A stretch of DNA of 64,000 nucleotides from Adineta vaga (lineage: Eukaryota > Rotifera), in the NCBI GenBank assembly GCA_021613535.1, contig CP075494.1, positions 2,976,001 to 3,040,000 of the forward strand. The letters are read 5' to 3'. Under the pieces are notes generated by a model. It worked only from the letters and a program-made list of their open reading frames with translations, did not search any database and was not told the DNA's origin. The position numbers and the translations under genes are program-made. How positions within the stretch are numbered: position 1 is the first letter of the stretch; every line of letters starts with the position of its first letter. Positions 1 through 11,561 of the stretch are shown one piece after another.

Positions 1-581
1 ACTTCAAGAGAACAAAGAGACCTTTCTTGCATAATGGATTTATTGAGATCGATAATAATACGAATAGTTTTTGCTCACTTACCAAAACAGAAATAGATAC
101 TGAGCCGTATGAAGAAACAAATACAACGATCAATTATCGAACTTTGGACAATAGTATACCTACAGTTAAACGCCTTTCCAGACAATCATCATCTACTGTC
201 ACTACTGATTTAGTGAAAAAGTCAGCGAAGTCCGAAGTAAACGAAACAAAGAATAATATATTTAAATTACCAATCAAAACTCGTGTTACAAAATTATCGA
301 GATCTGAAACACAGGTGTTACCTTACATCGAACCGATCAGTAGTACAATGAAATCATCCCATATTCCAAGTAGTATTAATGACAAATTGAACAAAACAAC
401 AAGCTTTATTTATTGTAAGGATAAAGATAATATTCAATCAGTTAACCGAATTGATCATAGAAATTGCTCAAATAGACGATCCTCGAGTGTTGGTGGTGTT
501 ACTGTAAAGAAAGTGAAGAGAACGGCGAGTCAAACAGAATCAACGAATTCATTCGTATCTCATCGAATAAAACAAAAATAA
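1..581 (+). CDS. 3' end of an unknown Ser/Thr/Lys-rich protein
   Basis: The reading frame is open from the left edge of the window to a TAA ending at 581, so this is the C-terminal coding exon of a gene that starts outside. About 190 residues are visible. They are low in hydrophobic residues and rich in Ser, Thr, Lys and Asn, with several basic-Ser patches (for example RLSRQSSS and NRRSSSVGG), so the region looks disordered and phosphorylatable. No signal peptide, membrane segment or domain is visible. I do not recognise the family. An intron upstream of the window edge is likely but cannot be seen. Confidence 0.6.
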   Translation, partial: FKRTKRPFLHNGFIEIDNNTNSFCSLTKTEIDTEPYEETNTTINYRTLDNSIPTVKRLSRQSSSTVTTDLVKKSAKSEVNETKNNIFKLPIKTRVTKLSRSETQVLPYIEPISSTMKSSHIPSSINDKLNKTTSFIYCKDKDNIQSVNRIDHRNCSNRRSSSVGGVTVKKVKRTASQTESTNSFVSHRIKQK

Positions 582-745
582 TTAGGTATTAAATCTTGTC
601 TTTAAGTATACGAGTGACTATTTCATGTGTGTATTATTCAAAAAAATGGTTCTTCAAAATAAAATATACCCACCGTGTTGTTTATTTTTAACCATACGAA
701 TATTGATAATGTTCAATTATATTTATTTGGTGCTGACCAATGATA

Positions 746-1024
746 TCATTGTTCACTTGTTATATTTAATTGTTTAAGTTGATTAAATTCATATTTTCTG
801 GCAAAATTATTTTCTTCATTTATTTCAATTGATTTTGATGTGAATTCTGTTAGACAATAAGGAATAATATGTTCAGAATCACTTGTATCTTTAACTAAAG
901 TATTTATATAAAGACAATGTTGTTGAATATCATTATGATATTTTTCATCTATTAGATAAAGATTTATTTGGGGTATACCAATGACCAGATGAATTAGAAA
1001 AACTAAACCAAACAATGTCTTCAT
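746..1024 (-). CDS. small secreted protein, unknown
   Basis: A 92-residue ORF. The chosen ATG (1022-1024) opens a clear signal peptide (MKTLFGLVFLIHLVIG, then IPQ). The frame is open 34 codons further upstream, but that part lacks the character of a signal sequence. The mature ~75 residues are polar and contain two cysteines (HCLYI and PYCLT), which could pair. No intron is evident. I do not recognise the family. It could be a secreted peptide precursor, but no dibasic processing pattern is visible. Confidence is moderate because the ORF is short. Confidence 0.45.
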   Translation of the reverse strand: MKTLFGLVFLIHLVIGIPQINLYLIDEKYHNDIQQHCLYINTLVKDTSDSEHIIPYCLTEFTSKSIEINEENNFARKYEFNQLKQLNITSEQ

Positions 1025-2004
1025 ATCGAATATGATTTGATTATGAAACAATGTTTTTTTCTGCATGAAAAATATATTTATCCTAACATCTGTTGTTTCC
1101 TGAGAGAAAGAGAAAGTGGGTGTCAACTCATTTTGTTAGAAATCATAAAATAAATATTCTTTATTCACTTTTTAATATGACATATGTATTCAATTAGAGA
1201 TGTGTTTGAACGATAAAACTGCTAAATGAGATTATTAGTCAACAGACAACTATCGAAGTCTAAGTATAGTTTTGAGTTAAAGTGGTAAATGATGAGTTGA
1301 GATACGAGAAGAAAAAGAATACTTCCTCTTCGAATATAGAAGAAACAACATTAACTATGGATGATAGAATTGTATACCTGTCACTGCAAATAAAGATTCA
1401 TTGGTATTCAACTGAACGTCAAAGGAATATCTATTACAATTGAAACTGTTCGATTATTGTTATGTTAATTTCTACGCTTCGAACTAACGGTCTGCTTGTG
1501 AAAATAGTAAATCAAAATTTGGTTTGATATTATTACTTGCCTTTGATGAAACACTATCGTTCTAAGCACTTGATTTCTATTGAATTATAATTATATTGGA
1601 AGTGTTATTCTTCATTTCAGGATTGAATACTTGTCTGAATCTTCCAATTTAATTAATACCTCTTGCTCATCTTTTTGGTTTATCAGATGAGTACGGTGTG
1701 CAACCTCAACTTTATTTCTTTTTTTTATAGATTACTTCGTTATCTTTCTGTTTCCCTTTACATTTAAAAAAATACTTGTAAAACGACATATTCTCAAAGT
1801 CTCGGAATACTTTATAATATCTCTGAAATAGATGAAAGATATAAGACAGAGCATATGTGACCATCAAAGAAGATAAATCAGATCATCTTCTAACAAATTT
1901 TATTGAAAATTAATTAAGATAATATTACGATTAATTAGAGAGAATAAGCGAGATTAGAATAAATGATTACAAAGTTCAAATGTGTATTCAACTGTCATGA
2001 TAAA
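1025..2004. other. intergenic, no gene seen
   Basis: AT-rich sequence between the small secreted protein gene and the 3' end of the 919-aa membrane protein gene. Both neighbours are on the minus strand, so this should hold the promoter of the former and the terminator of the latter. No ORF with coding character was seen. Confidence 0.4.
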
Positions 2005-4867
2005 CTATTTCTTGTGTTCTGATTTATGAGGCCGTTTTTGAACTTTCATTTCGTGATCAGTTTGTGGTTGAACAGATCCATTTCTATGAGTCTTTTTGAG
2101 ATTTATAATGCGTTCAAATAATGGAATGATAATAAGTTTGAAAATCAGAAAAATAAGTCCGAAGATTTCCAAACAAACAGTAGTAAAGAGAAAACTATGA
2201 AAGAGAACTTCTGATTGTTTCGCAATAGGTTGTTGATGATTTTTAATATAAAATGGTGTTTCACTAATCACTATTGTTAACGTTGTTTGAGAAAGAATCG
2301 CTGTTGTCAAATACTTCTCTTCTGATAAAAAGATTTGATTTTCATCTACTGTAAATGTTGGATACCAAATACCTTCATAATCAGAGTTATCATTGCCATT
2401 GATTGATTCTGTTTCGTTGATAACCTTAGTAAGTTGCAAATTGACATCAACAAGTTGAGCAAGTGTACGATCATTAATACTAAATGTTTGCCGAAAATGA
2501 AGTTCTTTTAAGGTATGATGCATCGTCTTATCGGCATTGCCAGATAAACCTATTCGCACACTTCCAATTAATTGAATATCATTGATGACTATTTGCATAG
2601 TCATTCCATGATAAGGTAACATGATTGTAGTCAATAATGTTCCATTAACACTATCAGTACAGGTCGTTGAAGATAAGATTGAAATGGACGTACTAACACC
2701 AAGTATTTGATTGATCGACAGACTTTTACATTTAGTCAATGTATTCAATAGATCAAAATGTAAGTAGAATTGTTGTTTGTCTAAGATATCGAACATAATC
2801 TGTTCTTTCTCTGATGGTGGAATAGAAAGCGATAGAAGATTTGTATCGAATTTCGCATTACGAAGAGATTTGTCGCAGAAAAGCGACGATGATGTCGCAT
2901 CTTCAGCTGGATATTGTTTTAAATAAGCATTGCCGAAGACAAATCCAAATGATACAAGAACTAGAATGGCCATAGACATTAGACCACCTATCCATAATTC
3001 ACCTTCGCCCTACGATAAAGTTTCAATATAATGATCGACTATAATAAAACACAAGAAAACTTACCACTAAATCTATTTGTCGAAGTATATTTTTAATTTG
3101 TGTTCGCCAAATATCGCTTTTAGGGTTTGCAGTCCAGAATTTGAGAATCACCATTAAAACTAGAACTAAAATGGCCATAATTATGACCACACATGTCCAG
3201 AAAAGTGGAGAGATGAGTACACAATGAAATGATGGTCCAAAAGTGAATATATTTTGGACAAGAATCTCTTCGTAAGCAGTTGATTCAGGTGATTTTGGGT
3301 AAACTTGTGCTTGAGAAATAGACTGTAATTCAATTGGGTCAATTTCAACAACAGCGCCAAGAGGACAGAAAGCCGATGACGAACATGCTAGGCATGCAAC
3401 ACCTTTAAATATATCCATTAGAAAAAGTTAATCGTAAAATATTATCTTACTTAGAGAATTACCGAAATTCTTTGATCCATTAGCACAAGGAAAACATGGA
3501 TAAATTCCCGTATCACTTTTGTAAGTACCGCCCATACACGCTACCTGCTGACTGATGATTGGCATAGTTGCTGTACCACGTAAAGTATTGGTATCGGTTG
3601 ATGCATAATATCCTGGTGGAGTTGCTAATAGGAAAAGAATTCCACCTGATCCATCAAGAATAGCAAGCGAAGTAGGTGTAGAAATAATATTGATCATCAA
3701 AGGACTAATTGCCGTTCCCAATGGTTGATGTGTATTTGGAATCATTGCTGTGACAGTTGTTCCAAGATGGGTGGAATTTGCATTGGAATAAAGATATACT
3801 TGAGATGAGAACCAGATATTATAATCGAGTGAATAGGCACTATTCAATACAGCTGCTTGATTCAATGCTATCCATGCTACACCTTTGGCAAAACCCAAAT
3901 TACCACCATTATCAATGAAACTGGTGAGAGTCAATCGAGTACCACCATTATCCACGACAAAGAACATGAGAGTATTCGTTGATGGAACACCGACAAGTAC
4001 TCTCGTATGATCAAATGGATTAATATCAACAGACATAACATACATAGCTGACCAAACACCAGTAGATCCCGCATTTGTTAACCGACTTTGCCATGTACTA
4101 TTTGTTGGTGTATAAGACCAAGTGTCAAGTATAGTCAAGTTGTTTGACATTAAGAAGACAACAGGTTTAGCACGAATCTGTGAATTTGGTCCTTGATCGA
4201 CAAAACCTGCGACAATTGTGAAATTGAAATCAGTATCTGCAGCACGTGGCATAAATGTAATATTATTTGGCCATATAGAATTACTATCGAGAACAGTGAC
4301 GATATTGTTAGAGTTGTTTTCAAATGGACGATAAATAAAAACAAAATCAGTGGCAAAAACAAGTGCAAACTGTCCGAAAGGATCAACACTCAATACCATG
4401 AACTCTTGATGAGAATAAGTCGAAACAAATTTCAATTGTTCTACTCCAAAATTATTGCATGAAATTGGTTGAGCAGCATTGGCGTACTGTTGTGGAGTAG
4501 TTGAATCATTATTTCGCCATAGACCAATAAATGTTCTATTATTACCTGTTTGATCATTCGGAGGTAACACTTCTCCGACAACAAAGAAATAGGGTGATGT
4601 TTGGTTGATATTCTGCTTCGCACCAATACCTACGGAGTAGACATAATGTTTTGGATCGTCATATGTGATTGAACATTGTAATGACGTTGTTGTGTAATTG
4701 TATGGTGCAAATTGTACGAGAAATGTCTTTGAATCACTTCTTGCTTCAACCATTATAAAATCATTTGCAGCTAATTTAATTCCATAAGCATCGTAGGATT
4801 TCGTATCAGGTGCAAAATCACCCATTAATTCAACAAATAACAAAGAAAACAAAACTATTCGACGCAT
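2005..4867 (-). CDS. multi-pass surface protein with large extracellular domain (919 aa), unknown family
   Basis: Three exons join in frame: 4867-3451, 3402-3065 and 3009-2005, with GT-AG introns of 48 and 55 nt. They give 919 residues. The N-terminus is a signal peptide (MRRIVLFSLLFVELMG). Residues ~20-460 are rich in N-glycosylation sites and in repeated beta-strand-like blocks, which suggests a propeller-like ectodomain. A short Cys-rich segment (PCFPC, then ACLACSSSAFCPLG) follows. Hydrophobic segments lie near 540-563, 591-612 and 853-880, and the tail is basic (ends KSEHKK). A second ectodomain with Cys and Asn-glycosylation sites lies between the second and third segments. I do not know a named family with this architecture. 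The exon structure is well supported; the function is unknown. Confidence 0.7.
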
Positions 4868-5386
4868 GATCTCTTTCTCAATCAGAAATCAAAAAATGAA
4901 AAAGTACTTTTGTTAGTTTCTATACATCATTGTCGCCTTAGTGCACTTTTCATTTCCGATAGTTTAAATTTTATTACTCCTCAAGTACACTTGCTCTCTC
5001 ACTCTTCATTCATTTCCGCTTTGATATAACACATATTTATCTCTCAAATAACTGACACAAAGTTTAATTTTCGCATTTACAAAAGACGTCAATGACTATA
5101 GTTATTCATTTCCGCACTTTCTGTCATTAGCAATAAAGAATCACGTCTAAAAACATTCAATTACATCTTCTTCACTATCATAGTTTCCACATTAAAAAAT
5201 GTTAATAAACTAATTATATTGCCTCAATATCACGCAAGAACAGACATCGAGATACAGTTTATAATTAATATATCTAAGTATAGATGAAGTTTCACATAAA
5301 TCGGCTTATATATAATACTATTTTAATTAAAGATAGGCACACACATTTTCTTTCTCACTTTTATATTTGATTCTATCAACATCACA
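4868..5386. other. divergent promoter region
   Basis: A 519-bp AT-rich gap between the start of the 919-aa membrane protein gene (-) and the start of the first GPCR (+). It must contain both promoters. No ORF or clear repeat was seen. Confidence 0.4.
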
Positions 5387-6277
5387 ATGAATACAACTAT
5401 TAGTATCACTATTGATATAATGACATTAATTTTTATATCGATCGGACTAATTTCTTCAATACTAATTCTTATTCCTATTTTTGTGCATCAATTAAAACAT
5501 CCATTTAATATTCCGATGCTACTTTTATCTAATACTTATATTTCCATTGTATTCATCTGTTTTATGGTATTGGATACATACGGACATAATCTATACGGTG
5601 ATATTCATCAAACAATTTCATTTCGAAACAATTGGTGTTATATACGTTCTTATCTTTTACATGTTGGTCTTTCTTCATTATATCATTCAGTTCTTCTCAT
5701 GGCTTGTTATCGATTTTTTCGAATTATTCTATACAAATACAAACAATTAGAAACATTTCAATTTGTATTTAAATTAGTTCTTTTTCAATGGTTGATGGGT
5801 TTTATTTCGATGATTCCATTTACAGTTTTACATTGGAATGAATATGTACCAGAATATTACTTTTGTGAAATGTTAATTTCAAATTATTTCGCAATGCTTT
5901 ATATAAGTGGAATTACCTATTTAATTCCGGTCATTATGATTGCATTGATTTATATTTATATTATCTATTATATAACAAAATATAAAAGGCAAACATTTCT
6001 ACAAAATCGTCAAAAAACAATTCAACGAGATCTTCTTGTTCTTCGTCAAGTCATTATTTTGATAGGATTTATGATTAGTCTATGTTTTCCATCTGCTATA
6101 CTATGGTTGATCTTTGTAATTACTGGTTATGTTAATCCAATTAGTTATCAAATTGGATGGCCATCATTTGCCTTGTTATCATCGATATTACCGACAACTA
6201 TCGTTTCATTAACACCAAAATTACGTCAATTAATAAAGATTTTTTGTAAACAAAATCATCGTATACAACCGATGTGA
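5387..6277 (+). CDS. orphan rhodopsin-like GPCR 1 (296 aa)
   Basis: An intronless ORF with seven hydrophobic helices, the first starting near residue 10 and the last ending near 275, and a short basic tail. The extracellular disulphide pair expected of class A receptors is present: Cys84 at the start of helix 3 (NNWCYI) and Cys160 in loop 2 (YYFCEM). The helix 3 end is CYRFFRI instead of D/E-R-Y, and helix 7 carries SLTPKLRQ in place of NPxxY, so both activation motifs are divergent. The N-terminus has an N-glycosylation site (MNTT). It has the same design as the genes at 8203-9111 and 55571-56503. The ligand is unknown; a peptide-type receptor is plausible. Confidence 0.8.
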   Translation: MNTTISITIDIMTLIFISIGLISSILILIPIFVHQLKHPFNIPMLLLSNTYISIVFICFMVLDTYGHNLYGDIHQTISFRNNWCYIRSYLLHVGLSSLYHSVLLMACYRFFRIILYKYKQLETFQFVFKLVLFQWLMGFISMIPFTVLHWNEYVPEYYFCEMLISNYFAMLYISGITYLIPVIMIALIYIYIIYYITKYKRQTFLQNRQKTIQRDLLVLRQVIILIGFMISLCFPSAILWLIFVITGYVNPISYQIGWPSFALLSSILPTTIVSLTPKLRQLIKIFCKQNHRIQPM

Positions 6278-6848
6278 GCAACTTTAGTTTACTAAAAAAA
6301 TAAAGTCATTCCTATAGAAAAACCGTGAAGGTGAGAATTTGTATTGATGATTCGCACTCTCACCCACTATAAATAAGCATTTTTACTTGGAAAAAACCAA
6401 ATAATTCATTGACTACAGATACGTCAGTGTTACGGTTTTTGATAGAAGAGATGTATGCGCTGAATGAACTACGCCTTTATTTATTTCTTCCTCTCAAGAA
6501 TCGCATCGTTCTGATACAAAACACATGCTTATACATACTCGTGCGTCAAAGAGAAGGAAAGACATAAGAAGAATAATCCATCTGATGTGAAGAATCGAAA
6601 GGACAAATATCATGCCTACTACGCATGTAAGCGAGAGCGTCAAAGTAAGAAAAAATGCTTTTAAGATGGATAAAATCAACTTAAAATTGATACTATGTTA
6701 ATTTTCATCGTAAATATAGCCGATTATTTATTTATATGGATTTATTTAATGTAATGCGACACCCCACACAGAAAGTACTTGTATCATGTTATAAACTCAA
6801 CTTATTTGAAAGATTGTTTATATATATATATTCGTCGGAGTATATTTA
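6278..6848. other. intergenic, no gene seen
   Basis: AT-rich sequence between the GPCR and the transposon remnant. One short minus-strand hydrophobic ORF (6494-6679) starts with a non-ATG codon and has no supporting features. Confidence 0.35.
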
Positions 6849-7388
6849 ACCTATGTCTAATAAGTCTTTACATAAAATTCATTTCAGTATTTTCTTTCAA
6901 TAAAAAATTATCATTATATTTCGGTGCTTTTCGTTTTTTATAGTGTCTTATATTCATATCTTTTAAACGGTTACTAATAGTTTGATGATTCACTTCAAAC
7001 TTGGATCCTAACCGATGTAAAGAGACACCGGTCTCATGATCAACACGACATTTTAGTCGAGTGAGTTGCATTTTGTTTAATTTTCTCGGACGACCCAATC
7101 TTGGTTTGTCGCCAACATTACCAGAATCTTCGTATTTTTTTATAATGCTGTATACAGTTCGACGAGGAATTTTCTCCTTGATAAAGTGATTTACTGTGAT
7201 GTTTTTTCTTTTTATTAGCAATTTCGAGATAGAATTGCACAATTCTTTTTTGAATGGTTTCTCGTTCAGAATCTTTTGACAGGTCATATGACACTCTGTC
7301 GACCAATAGTTCGAAACAAAAAGAGAAGTCGTTTTTTTATGGTAAAAGCGAAAAAACATTTATATGCAAAGACTTATTAGACATAGGT
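6849..7388 (-). mobile_element. 540-bp non-autonomous Tc1/mariner-type element with intact inverted repeats
   Basis: The two ends are inverted repeats: 21 bp perfect (beginning ACCTATGTCTAATAAG on each strand, inwards), continuing to ~26 bp with one mismatch. The element is flanked by TA on both sides (6847-6848 and 7389-7390), the Tc1/mariner target. Each end can equally be read as TTAA followed by CCTATG, so a TTAA target cannot be excluded from the ends alone. The interior encodes only the DNA-binding part of a transposase (next entry). The whole DDE/D catalytic half is missing, so this is an internally deleted, MITE-like copy that keeps the parts needed for mobilisation in trans. Confidence 0.8.
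6868..7359 (-). pseudogene. truncated mariner-type transposase, DNA-binding domain only
   Basis: A 163-residue ORF that begins just inside the right inverted repeat and ends with a stop codon inside the left one. Residues ~50-145 carry two helix-turn-helix units typical of Tc1/mariner transposases: PRRTVYSIIKKYEDSG, then the linker KPRLGRPRKLN (a GRPR-type motif), then VSLHRLGSKFEVNHQTISNRL. The sequence after ~145 (NDNFLLKENTEMNFM) is unrelated to a catalytic domain and marks the internal deletion junction. No DDE/D triad exists. If expressed, the product could bind its own ends and act as a repressor; this is inference. The frame is undamaged, which suggests a young copy. Confidence 0.75.
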
Positions 7389-7560
7389 TAATTGACCTAG
7401 AAACTACTTATCCAGTTTAATATAAAACTCTATTCTTCGTTATGAACTATGTACTTAACTATCTATGTAGAAAGTTAATCTGACTTGGATACAAAGATAT
7501 TGGTGAGAGATAGTGGACGGAAATTCAAGTGTAGCGTTTTTTGTTTAAAGAAATTCCTGA

Positions 7561-7884
7561 TTGAGTAAAATAAATTTTGATTATATAATTAAACAACTAA
7601 TTGAAATTGTATCAAATTTGTCAATTATAGAACTGTGTGAAATAGATACGAATATTGTTCTGCAATTGACAGGCAAGTTATTATCAGACTTTCAACCGAT
7701 AGAAAATTCAGAAATACTTGTAACAGCTATCATTGTGTTGTTGCACTCGAGACACGTTTTGCTTCATTATCATCGATGTGGTATGGTGTGGTCACTAAAA
7801 GCACGTGCATGTCTTCTCAATATGTTTGAAAACAATAACAATAAACTTGAAAATTTACTTGATAAGATTCAAGAACAAATATAA
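7561..7884 (+). CDS. weak ORF, possible exon of unknown gene
   Basis: A 107-codon open frame with no ATG near its start (TTG, with a stop directly upstream). It would be real only as an internal or 3' exon; an AG at 7564-7565 would be a poor acceptor with little pyrimidine before it. The peptide is helical and leucine-rich with a Cys/His patch (HSRHVLLHYHRCGM). I do not recognise it, and it may be a chance ORF or a relic. Confidence 0.2.
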   Translation: MSKINFDYIIKQLIEIVSNLSIIELCEIDTNIVLQLTGKLLSDFQPIENSEILVTAIIVLLHSRHVLLHYHRCGMVWSLKARACLLNMFENNNNKLENLLDKIQEQI

Positions 7885-8202
7885 AAGTTTGCGTTATTAA
7901 AGATTTTCCAAAGCTTTTTTTGAAAATATCTTCCATAAATAACTATGATAACTTGAGGATGTGCAAGAGAGTATGTTCTTTTTTATAACCCACACCCACC
8001 CTAACGTTGTTGGGATGAGTAAAAACCTAATCTATCCTTTACATGATAATGTCTTATGCGTATGGATTTATCTTAATGTAATACCTGCAAAAATCAAGTT
8101 TTAGAGAGTTAATTGAATACATTCATAGAGAAAGACGAGCTCAGATTCACGTACATCATTTAAATGAACTAATAATTGTGTTTTTTTCTTCTGTATTTTA
8201 TT
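7885..8202. other. intergenic, no gene seen
   Basis: About 320 bp of AT-rich sequence between the weak ORF at 7561-7884 and the 3' end of the second GPCR. No feature was identified. Confidence 0.3.
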
Positions 8203-9111
8203 TTAATTAGACTTTGTTCTAAATGACTGACGTAATTTTACAGTAGTAAATGGAAGTATAAAAGAAAATAGACAAGAACTAACTGATGAAGACAACCATT
8301 GAACACGATAAATAAGCAAATCAAAATGACCATAAATCATATTGATTATCGAGATAACAAAAACGGGAAGTGATACACCAAAAAGAATGATCGCATTCAA
8401 TAATATACGACGCATAACAATATAATCTCGTCGATTACGAATCCTACATTGTCTTATCATTGACATTTGTTGTATTTTCCGTGTAATACAAATATAAAAT
8501 ATGCACATAACAGTATATGGCAAAGTAAAACTAATAATAGCTGTTAATATTAACGAATAAATTGATGCAAGTCTAACACTACAATAAACTTCATTTGAAA
8601 TCAAATGTATTCCATCAAATATCAACAATATTGGTAACATACTAATAAATACACATAGAAATATAGATGGGATAAGTACATAAAGATATACAAATGATTG
8701 ATGAAGCCATAACTTTAATGGATAAATAACTCGAACAAAACGAAAAAATGCGAGAAGAACATAATTCCAATACAAAATTCCAACCATTGAATAAAATATA
8801 TAGGCACGAAATTGACAAGAAAATGTTTCTTGAGAATTAGTTATAAATTGAAAATCTTGAAGTATGATTGGAATTGTTACATGAATAATTTGAACGGTAA
8901 TTTTAATGATAATAATACATAGAATATTTATAGAAAGAATGAAGATTACATTATTCGATGTTTGATTAGTTTTCCTATTTTTTATTCGATAATAAGAATA
9001 AAAAATTAGACATAAAAATATGAAACAAATTAAAAGACCAATTGTATCAAAAAAAGCAGAAAGAATATTACAAAATGAAAGAAAATTAATCGAAATTGTA
9101 GAATTTAACAT
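8203..9111 (-). CDS. orphan rhodopsin-like GPCR 2 (302 aa)
   Basis: A single-exon gene. The first ATG is at 9109-9111, two codons inside the open frame. Seven hydrophobic helices are visible. Class A disulphide cysteines are present (ETFSCQF before helix 3 and EVYCSVRL in loop 2). The D/E-R-Y position reads FRFVRVIYP, which keeps an Arg followed by VIYP, and helix 7 ends in FILPFTTVKLRQS instead of NPxxY. Two Asn in the first 10 residues form sequons. It is related in design to the receptors at 5387-6277 and 55571-56503 but very divergent in sequence, as in lineage-specific expansions. Ligand unknown. Confidence 0.8.
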   Translation of the reverse strand: MLNSTISINFLSFCNILSAFFDTIGLLICFIFLCLIFYSYYRIKNRKTNQTSNNVIFILSINILCIIIIKITVQIIHVTIPIILQDFQFITNSQETFSCQFRAYIFYSMVGILYWNYVLLAFFRFVRVIYPLKLWLHQSFVYLYVLIPSIFLCVFISMLPILLIFDGIHLISNEVYCSVRLASIYSLILTAIISFTLPYTVMCIFYICITRKIQQMSMIRQCRIRNRRDYIVMRRILLNAIILFGVSLPVFVISIINMIYGHFDLLIYRVQWLSSSVSSCLFSFILPFTTVKLRQSFRTKSN

Positions 9112-9652
9112 AATCAAATATTCGTATAGATGGTTCTGTGCAATGTTTGAAAAAGAATATAATGAGATATTATTTGTTTTGACAGGTGAAATTAATTTAA
9201 TGATAGATATAGAAAAGTCTCTTTGTTTTCGATTCTATCACGTTCTCCTTATTCTTTATACTTTATGAACATCGTTCTTTATTATCACTTGATTAATAAA
9301 CATAATTTCTTGTAGAATAGTGATCTGATAAAAGTCATCAATTGCCTTTGTTGTATAAAATCAAACACGATTATATTTTCATTACAAAACGGACGAATAT
9401 TTACCTTATCTTATATACAATCAAAAGAAAACAGAAAAATAGGTATACCTCGTGGTTTTCTTTCTCTCTCTTATCGGTTGATATACAATTTTAATTAGTC
9501 TATAATCATAAAAATATATAAAGAAAGAACGTTACCTTTTCGATACTTATTTGGTTAAGAGAGAGAGAAATGGGTACAAATTTTATACAGATAATAAGAA
9601 AAACTTTGTACTTCTGTTGAACAAATATTACTTGTTGTTTTAGGAACATTTT
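9112..9652. other. divergent promoter region
   Basis: A 541-bp gap between GPCR 2 (-) and the FAD monooxygenase (+). It is AT-rich with a TTTTAG at 9638-9643, ten bases before the monooxygenase ATG, a probable splice or trans-splice acceptor. No gene was seen. Confidence 0.4.
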
Positions 9653-11561
9653 ATGATGTCAAAGAGTGAACGATCTCCATTAGTGGTAGTTGTGTCCGGT
9701 GGTGGACCAGTTGGTCTTACATTTTCACTTAATTTAGCAATGATCATGGGTAAGAAAGTAAAAATAAATGTATATGATGGTCGTTGGTTTGCGGATGAAA
9801 ATGGTAAAATACAATGGCGAGGTGAGGAACAAGGTAATCGTCGACGTGATCAAGTTGTTTCATTACAAGATCATGTAATCGAACAATTACCAAAATATAT
9901 TCAAAACGATCTTTTTAAAAATATTGATGAACGTGTATGGCCAAAATCACGAAATATTCCAATACGTGAGGTTGAAGATCGACTTTTTGAATTAATTCAA
10001 CCATATGTTGAATCTGGTCAAATACAATTAATTCCTGAACGATTAGAAAAAGAAACGGATTGTATTCATCAAGGTAATTTAATAATTACTTCAAATAATA
10101 ATACAATAGAATCAATTTTATGTAGGTTGTTTTGATATCTTAGTTGGTGCTGATGGTCTCGAATCATTTGTTCGTAAATATTCAAATATTCCAATGATTA
10201 GTGAAGGTACAGAGAGTGCATGTGGTGTCGCATTCAATATTCCAAAAGATACTCCTCAATCTGAACAAGCATTGGATCAAGCATTGAATTGTATTTTAAC
10301 GACATCTCAAACACGTTTTTTAGTTAATTCATCGTTTAGTCGTAGTGGTTATGTAAATATTCGTTTAATTGAAAGTGAATTTAAAGAATTAAATGAATAT
10401 ATTACTAAATGTAAAACTGAAAATAAACCATGGGATTTACCTAATTATAAAGACATGCCATCTACACCTCTTTGGACAAGTATACGCGAAGGATTGGAAT
10501 ATTTTAAAATTTCTCCGAAATTTGTTACTCAAATTGCACCGATTAAAATCAATGTTTGTTATACTTCCGTTGTTGTTCGTGAACTTCGTATAGAAATTCC
10601 CAACGATGAAAATGCAAATAAATATGATGATAATTTGCATAAGAAATATAAAACTGTATTGGTGTGTTTAACAGGTGATGCTGCAATGGATGTTCATTTT
10701 TGGAGCGGCAGAGGAATGAATACGGGAATGAAAGGAGCAATTGCTTTAGCTCGAAATATTTCTCGTACATGTATTTCGAAACAATCATCGGATGAAAATC
10801 CACGATGTTCTTTTCTGCATTTCCTTGAATATGAAGGTTTTATGGCACGTCTTCGTGCACGAGAACTTCAAGGTCGTTCATTAGATGTTTTAATTCTTCC
10901 AATTGATCCTTGTGTTATTCGAGCTTATTTTCATACGTATTTAACGGATTCTCATTCGCCGTATATTAAAAAATTAGTGGAAAAATTAAAAAAGACTCGT
11001 GATTCACTGGAACAACTTCCGGATTGGCCGCATCAAAATCGATCAGTTATGGATGAAGAATTAGAATCTGTTGCAAAAAGAATCTCACCACTTGCTATTG
11101 CACAACTATCAATGGCCGATCCAGCAACACCACGCGAATTAAGTGATGTAGAAATATTAGTCGAAGATACTTTTCCATTTGATTCAAGAAATTATTTACC
11201 TAAACCAAAATCAACAACAAACACACAACCAGAAACTACAATTTCCAAGGAAACACCACCACCACCACCATTAAATGTTATTAATGGTATCAAATCACCA
11301 ACTGAATATATTCCTTCATCAACAACATCATCAAGACGAACGAGTAAATCAAAAAAATCAAGTTCACGTCGTAAACCATCCGAAGTAAGAACTGAAATTC
11401 CAGTCACAAATATGTATACAACACCTGAAATAAATGTTTCAAAAATGGGATTAATTAATACTTTTCCAGCTTATCAACAATATTTTTCATATCCATCAGC
11501 ACCAACAAATCATTTTGTAACGCCATGGGCTGATTTTTACATTTTCAATAGAAATCATTAA
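9653..11561 (+). CDS. FAD-dependent monooxygenase (618 aa) with Pro/Ser-rich tail
   Basis: Two exons, 9653-10073 and 10126-11561, are joined across a 52-nt GT-AG intron (GTAATT...ATGTAG); the join restores one frame of 618 residues. The three hallmarks of the p-hydroxybenzoate-hydroxylase fold are visible: the FAD dinucleotide motif GGGPVGLTFS near residue 17, the DG motif (ILVGADGLESF) at the exon junction, and the GD motif (VCLTGDAAMD) followed by SGRGMNTGMKGA. These enzymes use NAD(P)H, FAD and O2 to hydroxylate small organic substrates. The last ~130 residues are a Pro/Ser/Lys-rich, probably disordered extension that is not part of the enzyme fold. The gene ends 98 bp from the 3' end of the ABCB transporter, tail to tail. 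The substrate is unknown. Close relatives are mostly bacterial or fungal, so transfer is likely (inference). Confidence 0.8.

Noticed and set aside
4193-4626. ORFs on either strand inside the 919-aa protein gene
   Set aside because: Out-of-frame shadows of a continuous coding exon.
10074-10135. Apparent frameshift and stop in the FAD monooxygenase gene
   Set aside because: A canonical 52-nt GT-AG intron (10074-10125) restores the frame and the expected FDILVGADG motif, so there is no lesion.
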